The notes under the pieces: model-generated
Seen by the model: the letters and a program-made list of their open reading frames with translations, nothing else
What the model was told of the DNA's origin: nothing
Database searches by the model: none
Source: Cupriavidus sp. WGlv3
GTDB taxonomy: Bacteria; Pseudomonadota; Gammaproteobacteria; Burkholderiales; Burkholderiaceae
DNA length: 64,000 nucleotides
NCBI RefSeq assembly: GCF_023952475.1
Contig: NZ_JALHRX010000012.1
Span: forward strand, 124,001 to 188,000
Direction: 5' to 3'
In this document: positions 1 through 7,193 of the stretch, one piece after another
Numbering within the stretch: the first letter of the stretch is position 1
Layout: each line of letters begins with the position of its first letter
Translations under genes and position numbers: made by a program

Positions 1-455
1 CAACATACGGGAGAGCGAAACAACTACGCAGCAACGTACCGCTACACGGCGCTGAACTGACCTTGGCAGGCAATATTGTGAATTGGCGCGAAGATGTGGC
101 TGTGGATGCTTATAGTGCAGCTGATAGCGCTGGGCACTACTGGCTCAAGAATCGAGCGAATGAAGAATTGGACACAATAAAGCCAAATTATCGCCATGCA
201 TTCAGTGTCCATTTCAGCAGTCAGCTAAGGAGGCAGGATGCCTTTGTTTTTTACGAGAATGCCTCTTTCCGCCGTGCATCCTGCATCGTCAATCTGCCAG
301 GCCACCTGAGTCGGAAAAATCCGCAGTTGAATGGCCTTGTAGATCGATACCATGCATACGCTTATGCCCAGGTATTGTTGTTCGACTATCCTACCTTCCC
401 CGATAGGGCGGGCATCGTGCAGTTCAAGCCGGAGGATTATGAATGGAAGCGGTGA
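1..455 (+). CDS. C-terminal part of an unrecognised protein (5' end outside window)
   Basis: The frame is open from the first bases to a TGA at 453-455, so about 150 residues are visible and the true start lies upstream. A TTG at 63 is a possible start, but the frame continues in front of it. The protein is rich in Tyr, His and Phe and ends DYEWKR. I see no catalytic motif, membrane segment or repeat. The last 13 bases overlap the next gene, so the two are probably translated as a pair. Base composition is visibly less GC-rich than in the operons to the right, as in accessory loci. I do not recognise the family. An effector-immunity type pair is only a guess from the layout. Confidence 0.55.
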   Translation, partial: TYGRAKQLRSNVPLHGAELTLAGNIVNWREDVAVDAYSAADSAGHYWLKNRANEELDTIKPNYRHAFSVHFSSQLRRQDAFVFYENASFRRASCIVNLPGHLSRKNPQLNGLVDRYHAYAYAQVLLFDYPTFPDRAGIVQFKPEDYEWKR

Positions 456-1111
456 GGGAACGAATTCTAGCGGTGTTTGCAGTTTTAGGCACGGCGACAG
501 CCTTCTCGCTCGTGAGCGTGAATGTGGGGGCGCATGGAATGAGAGGTGACGGACTCACACCTAAAGGGATGCAACGATACGTCCTTCCAATGAAAGACTG
601 TGCGCTGGAATTTGTCGCCAAGGCAGGAGGAACTGCCCGGGTAACACCCTCGGACGATTCGTGGGGTACCTTTCGACATGGAAGCTACTTTCCAAAAAGG
701 AACGAAAGCGCGCTATCAATGCTTGTCAGTTGCCAGCCGGGGAGCGCTAAAAATCTCTGTCCGGAGCTGATGAGTCAACGCCGGGAGTCCGACCCGATGA
801 TGATCCGGGATACTCAGCAGCGCGACCTCACCGGGCTCAACCCGTGGTATTACTCCGATGCCGCCATCGCTACTGCAACAGCTGTAGCGACACCACGTAG
901 CCGTGACCTCCATTTTTGTCTAGGTGATGAAACGCGTACGATCGTGACGATGAATGGCGGGATCGTCGTTGGATTCGACCCGCGCGAGATTGCCGAGACG
1001 CGCGGCAAGCCGATTTTGAAACGCTCGGAGCATGCACTGCCCGACGTGCTGGCCATCATCCGGTCAATGCGGTTCGTACCTGATCCAGCACCCAGACAAG
1101 ACAGTCGGTAG
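443..1111 (+). CDS. Unrecognised exported protein
   Basis: A 222-residue protein. The ATG at 443 is chosen because GGAGG at 431-435 sits 7 bases upstream, inside the end of the preceding gene (13-base overlap, likely translational coupling). Residues about 7-30 form a hydrophobic N-terminal stretch after two Arg, consistent with a signal peptide or anchor. The rest is soluble with four Cys (in DCAL, SCQP, LCPE and FCLG), which could form disulfides in the periplasm. The C-terminal part contains a short beta-like segment (TIVTMNGGIVVGF). It resembles in general plan the small periplasmic immunity proteins found beside type VI lipase effectors, but I cannot identify the family. It ends three bases before the convergent deaminase gene. 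Confidence 0.55.
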   Translation: MEAVRERILAVFAVLGTATAFSLVSVNVGAHGMRGDGLTPKGMQRYVLPMKDCALEFVAKAGGTARVTPSDDSWGTFRHGSYFPKRNESALSMLVSCQPGSAKNLCPELMSQRRESDPMMIRDTQQRDLTGLNPWYYSDAAIATATAVATPRSRDLHFCLGDETRTIVTMNGGIVVGFDPREIAETRGKPILKRSEHALPDVLAIIRSMRFVPDPAPRQDSR

Positions 1112-1114
1112 GCC

Positions 1115-2527
1115 TTAATCCACAAGCGACACCAACGCCTCCCGCGCCTCCCGCCTCAGCTTCTCCAAGTCCAGCCCCACCACCGCCCCATCCCGCACCA
1201 CCTGCCGCCCCCGCACCAGCACATCACGCACAGGCGTCGGCTCGCCAGCCGCGACCGGCGCGGTACCGATGTCATGGAACCCATGGAACCGCAGCCCGCT
1301 GACGTCATAAATCGCCAGATCCGCCGATTGTCCCGGCGCAAGGGTGCCGATACCGGGCAGCCCCAGAACCTGGCCGCCACCGGCAGTGCCCCAATGAATC
1401 ACCTCCTCGACTCGCGTTTGCGCAGCGCCGCCGAGGGCGCGGTGGACCAGCCAGGCGAAGTTGGCCTCATGCACCATGCTGCCCGACTCGTTGGAAGCGA
1501 CGCCATCGACGCCGAGTGAAATCGGCACGCCCGCATCCGCCATCGCGCGCACCGGCGCGATGCCGCTGCCGAGTCGTGCATTGCTGACCGGGCAATGCGC
1601 CATGCCGGTGTTGGTCACAGCCAGCATGCGGATCTCTTCCGGGTTGACGGTGACGAGGTGCGCGAACCAGACGTCGGGTCCCAGCCAGTCGTGGTCGGCG
1701 ACGAACTGGACCGGCGTGCACTGGTATTTCTCGCGGCAGAACCTGACGTAGTTGTCGGTCTCGGACAGGTGCGAGTGCAGGCGCAGGTCCATGCCGCGGC
1801 CAAAGGCGGCGAGTTCGCGCAGCAGGGCGGGCGGCAGCGAGAAGGTGGGGGTGGTCGGGGCCACCACCACGCGGCGCAGGCCGTCGGGGGCGGCGTCGTG
1901 GTAGCGCGCTTTCAGGCGTTCGATATCGGCGAGCATTTCGTCCAGCGTCTCGGGCACCAGCGCGGTGGCGCGCATGCCGGGATGATCGGAGGCGGACTGG
2001 ATCGCGCCGCCGCGGCACAGCACCAGGCGCATGCCGAGTTCTTCGGCCACCTCGAACAGCACGTCGCCGGTTTCCGCGCCGTGGCCGTGGTGATACAGGT
2101 AGTGGTGGTCGGCGCACGTGGTGGTGCCGGACAGCAGCAGCTCCGCCATGCCCAGCCGCACCGCGGTGCGGAAAATCTCGGGCGTGAAGCGCGCCAGGCG
2201 CGGGTAGGCGACGGCCGCGAGCCATTGCTCCAGCCCGACGTTCATGCCGCTGGGCACGGCCTTCAGCAGGTTCTGGAACAAATGATGGTGGGTGTTGACC
2301 CAGCCGGGATAGACGACGCAGCCGCTGGCGTCGAGCACGGCTTCGCCGTCGTGGTGGGGCAGGCTGGTGCCGATCTCGGCGATGCGGCCGTCGCGGATGC
2401 GGATGTCGGCGGCGCCGGCACGTGCCGCAGTGCCGGCGCGGCCGGTCATCACGGCGGCGGCGTTGCGGATCAGCAGGGCGCCGGCCGGCGCGTTGGTGGC
2501 GTTGGTGGCGTTGGTGTTGTGCACCAT
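1115..2527 (-). CDS. ATZ/TRZ-family amidohydrolase, 8-oxoguanine deaminase-like
   Basis: A 470-residue cytosolic metal-dependent deaminase or hydrolase of the COG0402 type (8-oxoguanine, guanine and hydroxyatrazine amidohydrolases). The ATG at 2527 is preferred over an upstream in-frame ATG at 2581 because it has an AAGGGG Shine-Dalgarno and starts 4 bases after the permease stop. Visible family motifs are the N-terminal metal motif NTHHHLFQN (His at about 80-82), HLSETDN in the middle, and DGVASNESG near the C-terminal metal Asp. The N-terminus carries a short NAT repeat. It lies directly downstream of an NCS2 permease in the same orientation, so uptake and deamination of a nucleobase-like compound is the simplest reading. 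The substrate is inferred from family and context only; guanine, 8-oxoguanine or a triazine-like ring are all possible. Confidence 0.8.
   Translation of the reverse strand: MVHNTNATNATNAPAGALLIRNAAAVMTGRAGTAARAGAADIRIRDGRIAEIGTSLPHHDGEAVLDASGCVVYPGWVNTHHHLFQNLLKAVPSGMNVGLEQWLAAVAYPRLARFTPEIFRTAVRLGMAELLLSGTTTCADHHYLYHHGHGAETGDVLFEVAEELGMRLVLCRGGAIQSASDHPGMRATALVPETLDEMLADIERLKARYHDAAPDGLRRVVVAPTTPTFSLPPALLRELAAFGRGMDLRLHSHLSETDNYVRFCREKYQCTPVQFVADHDWLGPDVWFAHLVTVNPEEIRMLAVTNTGMAHCPVSNARLGSGIAPVRAMADAGVPISLGVDGVASNESGSMVHEANFAWLVHRALGGAAQTRVEEVIHWGTAGGGQVLGLPGIGTLAPGQSADLAIYDVSGLRFHGFHDIGTAPVAAGEPTPVRDVLVRGRQVVRDGAVVGLDLEKLRREAREALVSLVD
2492..2520. repeat. Nine-base tandem repeat in the deaminase N-terminus
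   Basis: The unit GTTGGTGGC occurs at 2492-2500 and 2501-2509, and a partial third copy (GTTGGTGTT) follows at 2510-2518. On the minus strand it encodes NAT-type tripeptides just after the start codon of the deaminase. Copy number changes would keep the frame. Confidence 0.7.
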
Positions 2528-2531
2528 GTTG

Positions 2532-3881
2532 TCAGACCCCTTGGACGTTGTCGGCACTGGCGGGCAGCTCGTCGGCTTCACGGGCTGGCAGGCCGTTGAG
2601 AATCAGGTTGAGGACCACGGAAACCACGCAGGCGATGATCACGCTGCTGTGGACGAAGGGCTGCAGGAAGCCGGGCAGCTTTTCCAGCATGCCGGGCAGC
2701 ATCACCGGCATCATCGCGCAGCCGAGCGTGATGGAAACGATGGAGAGGTTGTTTGGGTTGCGCTCGTACTCCACCTCGCCCAGCGTCTTGATGCCGGCGG
2801 CGACGACCACGCCGAACATCACCATGGTGGCGCCGCCCAGCGCTGCGGCCGGGATCGAGGCAAACAGCGCGCCGATCTTGGGCACCAGCGCCACCGCGCA
2901 CAGCATCACGCCGCAGGTGGCGACCACCCAGCGGCTGCGCACGCCGGTGACGATCACCAGCCCCACGTTCTCCATGAAGGCGATGTACGGGAACGCCGCG
3001 AACATGCCGCCGATGGCGCTGGCCAGGCCGTTGGCGCGCAGGCCGCGGGTGGCGTCGCGCTCGGTCAGCGGGCGCTTGACGATGTCGCCGACGGCAACGA
3101 ACAGGCCCATCGATTCGACCATCTGCACCACCATCACGATCACCATGGTGGTGATGGCGCCGATGTTGAAGGTGGGCATGCCGAACGCGAACGGCGTCAC
3201 CATGGTGAACCACGGCGCGCGCGCGACCTCGTCGAAGCTGCCCATGCCCAGCATCCACGCCACCGCGCCGCCGGCCAGCAGGCCGATCACGACCGACAGG
3301 TTGCGCACCAGTTCGCCGCCGTGCCGGTTGATCAGCAGGATCAGTGCCACCACGCCGAAGGCGACCAGGAAAAAGATGGGCGCGCCGAAATCCGGCGCGC
3401 CCCTTCCGCCTCCAAACCAGTGAAACGAAACCGGGAACAGCGACAGGCCCACGGCGGTGATGGTGCAGCCGCTCACCACCGGCGGGAAAAAGCGCTTGAG
3501 CTTGCCGATCACGGGCGCCAGGAACATCGCGATCACGCCAGCGGCGATGATGGCGCCGCAGACGCCGTTGAAGCCCAGCGTGGGATCGGTGCCGATGGCG
3601 ATGACCGGGCCTACGGAGCTGAACGCCACGCCCTGCATCAGCGGCAGGCGCACGCCGAACTTCCAGAAGCCCACGGTCTGCAGCAGCGTGGCGATGCCGG
3701 AGGTGAACAGCGCGGTGCTGATCAGCATGGTGGTCTGCGCCGGCGTCATCTTGAGTGCGCCGGCGACGATCATCGGCACCGCAATGGCGCCGAGATAACT
3801 GACCAGCATGTGCTGGAAGCCTAGCGACGCCATGGCGCGTGCCGGCAGGATCTGGTCGACGGGGTGAACCGCTGCTTGCAT
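2532..3881 (-). CDS. NCS2-family nucleobase permease (xanthine/uracil type)
   Basis: A 449-residue inner-membrane symporter, close to the usual NCS2 length, with about 12-14 hydrophobic segments. The start at 3881 (MQAAVHPVD) has a GGAGA box 9 bases upstream; an in-frame start at 4019 would add an Arg-rich non-homologous tail. The NCS2 signature appears as ENVGLVIVTGVRSR, where most xanthine or urate members have Gln in the first position, so specificity may differ from the second permease at 12022-13413. VHPVD near the N-terminus is shared by both. It is followed after 4 bases by the deaminase gene, forming a two-gene operon, and is separated from the AraC regulator by a 517-base region with REP elements. 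The substrate is a nucleobase or similar heterocycle by family. Confidence 0.88.
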   Translation of the reverse strand: MQAAVHPVDQILPARAMASLGFQHMLVSYLGAIAVPMIVAGALKMTPAQTTMLISTALFTSGIATLLQTVGFWKFGVRLPLMQGVAFSSVGPVIAIGTDPTLGFNGVCGAIIAAGVIAMFLAPVIGKLKRFFPPVVSGCTITAVGLSLFPVSFHWFGGGRGAPDFGAPIFFLVAFGVVALILLINRHGGELVRNLSVVIGLLAGGAVAWMLGMGSFDEVARAPWFTMVTPFAFGMPTFNIGAITTMVIVMVVQMVESMGLFVAVGDIVKRPLTERDATRGLRANGLASAIGGMFAAFPYIAFMENVGLVIVTGVRSRWVVATCGVMLCAVALVPKIGALFASIPAAALGGATMVMFGVVVAAGIKTLGEVEYERNPNNLSIVSITLGCAMMPVMLPGMLEKLPGFLQPFVHSSVIIACVVSVVLNLILNGLPAREADELPASADNVQGV

Positions 3882-4169
3882 GATGTGGTCTCCTGCCGCG
3901 TACTGGGAATGTGCGCCATGCCGGCGGCGGCTGGCCCGGTCTGTGGTTGCCGGGCTCGGTCCGTCACGGTGCCATGCGGGTCGCATGGACCACGCATGCC
4001 TTGCACAGTAGTGAGGCACGGCATGCCGTCATAGCGTTATTGCGAAGGCCGTGGCACGGGGCCGCAAGCGGGCGCGCAGAATGCGCGCCGGGGGCAGGGG
4101 TTTCCCTCGGGTTGCGTGAGGGCGGGGGTGGTCATAGGATGGATGCGCTGGTCGTGGTCCGCTTGTTTG

Positions 4170-4213
4170 CTCCCCTCTCCCGCGTGCGGGAGAGGGGTTG
4201 GGGGAGAGGGCAG
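4170..4213 (+). repeat. REP-like palindromic element, copy 1
   Basis: A perfect 12-base stem, CCCCTCTCCCGC at 4172-4183 and GCGGGAGAGGGG at 4186-4197 with a two-base loop, is followed by a GGGGGAGAGGGCAG tail. Copy 2 at 4296-4339 is its reverse complement with only a few changes. Elements of this shape are the REP sequences dispersed in non-coding DNA of many proteobacteria. Confidence 0.8.
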
Positions 4214-4295
4214 GCGTGTGCAAAAGCGAGTGGTATGTATGGCTGGGAGCCATTAGCGCCGGTGGCTTTTGATACTGCATCGCAATTGCAAGCTC

Positions 4296-4339
4296 CTGCC
4301 CTCTCCCCCGCCCCTCTCCCGCAAGCGGGAGAGGGGAGA
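4296..4339 (-). repeat. REP-like palindromic element, copy 2 (inverted)
   Basis: It carries the same 12-base stem (4311-4322 and 4325-4336) in opposite orientation to copy 1, with the tail now in front. Two inverted REPs about 80 bases apart are the layout called a REPIN, a non-autonomous unit mobilised by a RAYT transposase encoded elsewhere. No RAYT gene lies in this window. Confidence 0.8.
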
Positions 4340-4398
4340 AAGACGTCGGGCGTTCAGGCGTCGGTCGTCGTGTCCCAATCCCTTCCTTATTCAATGCC

Positions 4399-5406
4399 AT
4401 GTCACCCACCGCAGCATGGTCCGCCGCAGCCCCGCGCTCGCCAGTCTCTCGCGGCGGGGACCTCGATCGCATCCAGTCGCTGTCCGGCCGCGTGTTCGGC
4501 CCCACGCGCCTGCGCGCGGCGGAGGACGATGCGGCGCTCGATGCGCGCATCGATACCAGCACCATCGGCCGGCTGACGCTGGTGACCATCGCCTACAACC
4601 AGGCGGTGCAGATCGAGCCGCAGCCGAACAAGGACGAGTTCGTAATCCAGACCGTGCTGGCCGGCACCTGCCGCGTGGAAACGCCGCGTGGCGCGATGCT
4701 GATGCCGCCGGGCGCGACCTTTGTGTTCTCGCCAACCGTGCCGACCACGCTGTCGCTCGATCCGGGCTGCGAGCGCTTCAGCGTGGTGATCCGGCGCCAG
4801 CTGATCGAAGAGGCGTTCCGCCACCAGTTCAGCTTCGAGCCGCCGGCGCCGATCGAGTTCGACATGCAGCCAGTGGTGGACGATGGCCGTGCCGAGCGCT
4901 GGCAGGCGCTGGTGGGCTACCTGCGCGCGGAAACGCGGGTGCGGCGCGAAGGCAGCGGTGTGCCGGCGGTCGATGCCAGCATCGAGCGCATCGTGCTGTC
5001 GACGCTGCTGCTCGACCGCTTCGCCGCGGACGGCAATATGCTGCCGCGCCGCTTCGAGGCGGTGCTGCCTGACTACGTGCGCCACGCCATTGCCTACCTG
5101 CGCGCCAACCTCGACCAGCCGCTGACGCTGGAGCAGATCGCCGCGCATTGCGGTGTGTCGGCGCGCACGCTGCAGCTGGGCTTTCGCAAGAGCAAGGACA
5201 CCACGCCGATGGAGTACCTGCGGCTGCTGCGCCTGCATGGCGCGCGCGCCGACCTGCAGCGCGCACGGCCCGAGAAGGGCATGGTCGGCGCGATCGCGCT
5301 GCGGCACGGCTTTAGCCACCTGAGCCTGTTCTCGCGCGAGTACCGGCGCGAGTTCGGCGAGCTGCCGTCGCAGACCTTGCGCACGGCAGCGCTGCAGCGG
5401 GACTGA
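4399..5406 (+). CDS. AraC-family transcriptional regulator
   Basis: A 335-residue DNA-binding regulator. Residues about 35-200 look like the AraC-type ligand-sensing cupin-like domain (FVIQTVLAGTCRV, then MLMPPGATFVFSP). The C-terminal hundred residues hold the two helix-turn-helix units: LTLEQIAAHCGVSARTLQLGF, and the second around AIALRHGFSHLSLFSREYRREFGE. The ATG at 4399 lacks a good Shine-Dalgarno and the first 20 residues are low-complexity, so the true start could be slightly downstream. It is divergent from the NCS2-deaminase pair and convergent with the CobW-type gene. It may control either the permease-deaminase operon or the Mo-hydroxylase operon; the effector is unknown. Confidence 0.88.
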   Translation: MSPTAAWSAAAPRSPVSRGGDLDRIQSLSGRVFGPTRLRAAEDDAALDARIDTSTIGRLTLVTIAYNQAVQIEPQPNKDEFVIQTVLAGTCRVETPRGAMLMPPGATFVFSPTVPTTLSLDPGCERFSVVIRRQLIEEAFRHQFSFEPPAPIEFDMQPVVDDGRAERWQALVGYLRAETRVRREGSGVPAVDASIERIVLSTLLLDRFAADGNMLPRRFEAVLPDYVRHAIAYLRANLDQPLTLEQIAAHCGVSARTLQLGFRKSKDTTPMEYLRLLRLHGARADLQRARPEKGMVGAIALRHGFSHLSLFSREYRREFGELPSQTLRTAALQRD

Positions 5407-5437
5407 CGCCAAGCCAGTCCCGCTGCCGCCAGGGCAG

Positions 5438-6541
5438 TCAGGCCGCGTGCGCCACCGGCAGGCACACCTTCAGCAGCGTCTGCAGCCGCAGCTTGTCGAG
5501 ATGGCGGCCGATGAACACGAACTTGCTTTGCGCCGGTTCCGTACCCCACGCCTCGGCGGGGTGCAGGTCCATCAGCCGGTGCACCGCCTGCAGCACGTAG
5601 CGGCGCTCATCGCCCTCCACCGCGACGATACCCTTCATGCGGAACACATCGTCGCCCTGTGCGGCCAGCAGTGCCTTCAGGCCATGCTCGAGGCGCTGGC
5701 GGTCGAACGGCTGGTCGAACACCAGCGAAACCGAGGTCACCGACGGGTCGTGGCGGTGGCCGTGGCTGTCGTCCTCTTGCGCGTGGTCGCAATGCTCGTC
5801 GCACACGTGGTCGTGATGCGCGTCGTGCTGATGGTGCACATGGCCGGCGTGCTCGTGCGCATCGTGGCCATCCTGCGCCTGGATCGTCCCCGGCGTGAAC
5901 CCGCCGATGCCGAGGATCTTGCCCAGGTCCACCTGCGCGAAGTTGGAACGCAGGATCTGCGCGCCCTCGTTCAGGCGGTGGATGCGCGCTTCCAGCCGGT
6001 CGAGCTGCGTGGCGTCGACCAGGTCGGTCTTGTTGAGGATTACGCGGTCGGCGGCGACGATCTGGTCGACGGCCTGGTTGTCGAAGCCGGTCAGCTGGGG
6101 GTCGTCGAGATGGCTTTCGATATGCACCGCATCGACCAGCGTCAGGATGCCGTCGAGCGTGACCTGCCTGGCGACTTCGTTATCCATGAAGAAGGTCGCC
6201 GCCACCGGGGTCGGGTCAGCCAGGCCGCTGGTCTCGACCAGGATATGGTCGAAGCGCTCGGGCCGTTCCAGCAGCTTCTGCAGGATGCGCACCAGGTCCG
6301 TGCGCACGTCGACCACGCAGCAGATGCAGCCGTTGGTCATCTGGTAGATCTCTTCGTCCGAGGTCATCACCAGGTCGGAGTCGACATCGACCTCTCCGAA
6401 CTCGTTCTCGATCACGGCGATGCGGTGGCCGTGCTTCTGCGTCAGGATGTGGTTGAGCAGCGTCGTCTTGCCCGAGCCGAGGAAGCCGGTAAGGATGGTG
6501 ACCGGGACGGGCGGCTGTTGTGCGACGGCAGGTGCGTTCAT
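5438..6541 (-). CDS. CobW/COG0523 G3E-family GTPase with His-rich loop (metallochaperone)
   Basis: A 367-residue cytosolic P-loop GTPase. Walker A is GFLGSGKTT at residues 19-27. The metal motif GCICC follows at about 79-83, with the NKTD guanine-specificity motif in the middle. A long His/Asp/Cys-rich segment (about 225-270, more than fifteen His) connects to the CobW C-terminal domain. COG0523 proteins move Zn, Co or other metals to client enzymes; the His-rich insert is the usual metal store. AGGAGA precedes the ATG by 5 bases. It lies 55 bases downstream of the UbiX-type gene in the same orientation, at the end of the molybdenum hydroxylase operon. Metal delivery to the zinc-type amidohydrolases of the same region is a plausible inference, not shown by the sequence. 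Confidence 0.88.
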   Translation of the reverse strand: MNAPAVAQQPPVPVTILTGFLGSGKTTLLNHILTQKHGHRIAVIENEFGEVDVDSDLVMTSDEEIYQMTNGCICCVVDVRTDLVRILQKLLERPERFDHILVETSGLADPTPVAATFFMDNEVARQVTLDGILTLVDAVHIESHLDDPQLTGFDNQAVDQIVAADRVILNKTDLVDATQLDRLEARIHRLNEGAQILRSNFAQVDLGKILGIGGFTPGTIQAQDGHDAHEHAGHVHHQHDAHHDHVCDEHCDHAQEDDSHGHRHDPSVTSVSLVFDQPFDRQRLEHGLKALLAAQGDDVFRMKGIVAVEGDERRYVLQAVHRLMDLHPAEAWGTEPAQSKFVFIGRHLDKLRLQTLLKVCLPVAHAA

Positions 6542-6596
6542 GTTGTCTCCTGATTAGGGTGCTGCGTTCCCCGCGAGCGCGAGGCGGAAGTTCTCT

Positions 6597-7193
6597 TCAA
6601 GCGGTGGCGACGCTGGGGCGCAGGCCCTGCCAGCGCGCCACCAGTCCGTCGTGCGGCACGTCGAACAAGTCCAGCACGCGCCCCACGGTGTGGTCGACGA
6701 TGTCGTCCACCGATTGCGGATGCGCGTAGAAGGCCGGCACCGGCGGCAGCACGATGGCGCCCATCTCGGTCACCGTGGTCATGTTGCGCAGGTGCACCAG
6801 GTGGAAGGGGGTCTCGCGCGCCAGCAGCACCAGCCGGCGGCGCTCCTTGAGCATCACGTCGGCGGCGCGAGTGACGAGGTTGTCGGCCAGCCCGGTGGCG
6901 ATGGCCGCCAGCGTGCGCATGGAGCAGGGCGCCACCACCATGCCGTCGCAGCGGAACGACCCGCTGGCGATGGTGGCGCCGATATCGCGAACGTTGTGCA
7001 CCACGTCGGCCATGCCCTCGATCTGCGGGCGCTGCAGGCCCAGTTCATGATGCGCGGTCAGCAGGCCGGACGGCGAGCACACCAGGTGGGTCTCCCAGCC
7101 GTCCAGCGCCGCCAGCGCCTGCAGCATGCGCACGCCGTACACCGCGCCGCTGGCGCCGGTGATGGCGATCACCAGGCGTTGCTTGCGGCTCAT
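6597..7193 (-). CDS. UbiX-family flavin prenyltransferase (catabolic paralogue)
   Basis: A 198-residue flavoprotein that joins a dimethylallyl group to FMN to make prenyl-FMN, the cofactor of UbiD decarboxylases. Family motifs seen are AITGASGAVYGVRML near the start, [17 protein letters not shown] in the middle, and [17 protein letters not shown]. Its ATG overlaps the stop of the molybdenum hydroxylase large subunit by four bases (ATGA), so it is translated with that operon. A second, very similar UbiX lies at 43652-44275 in the conserved ubiquinone/haem neighbourhood. The present copy therefore most likely serves the UbiD-family enzyme at 13651-15093. Confidence 0.88.
   Translation of the reverse strand: MSRKQRLVIAITGASGAVYGVRMLQALAALDGWETHLVCSPSGLLTAHHELGLQRPQIEGMADVVHNVRDIGATIASGSFRCDGMVVAPCSMRTLAAIATGLADNLVTRAADVMLKERRRLVLLARETPFHLVHLRNMTTVTEMGAIVLPPVPAFYAHPQSVDDIVDHTVGRVLDLFDVPHDGLVARWQGLRPSVATA

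Larger units (their letters stand above)
3882..4398. other. Intergenic region with inverted REP doublet
   Basis: 517 bases lie between the divergent permease and AraC genes. The region holds two inverted palindromic elements, described separately, about 82 bases apart. Some long frames cross it, but none has coding character or homology I can see. The promoters of both flanking genes must lie here; I could not pick convincing hexamers. Confidence 0.6.
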
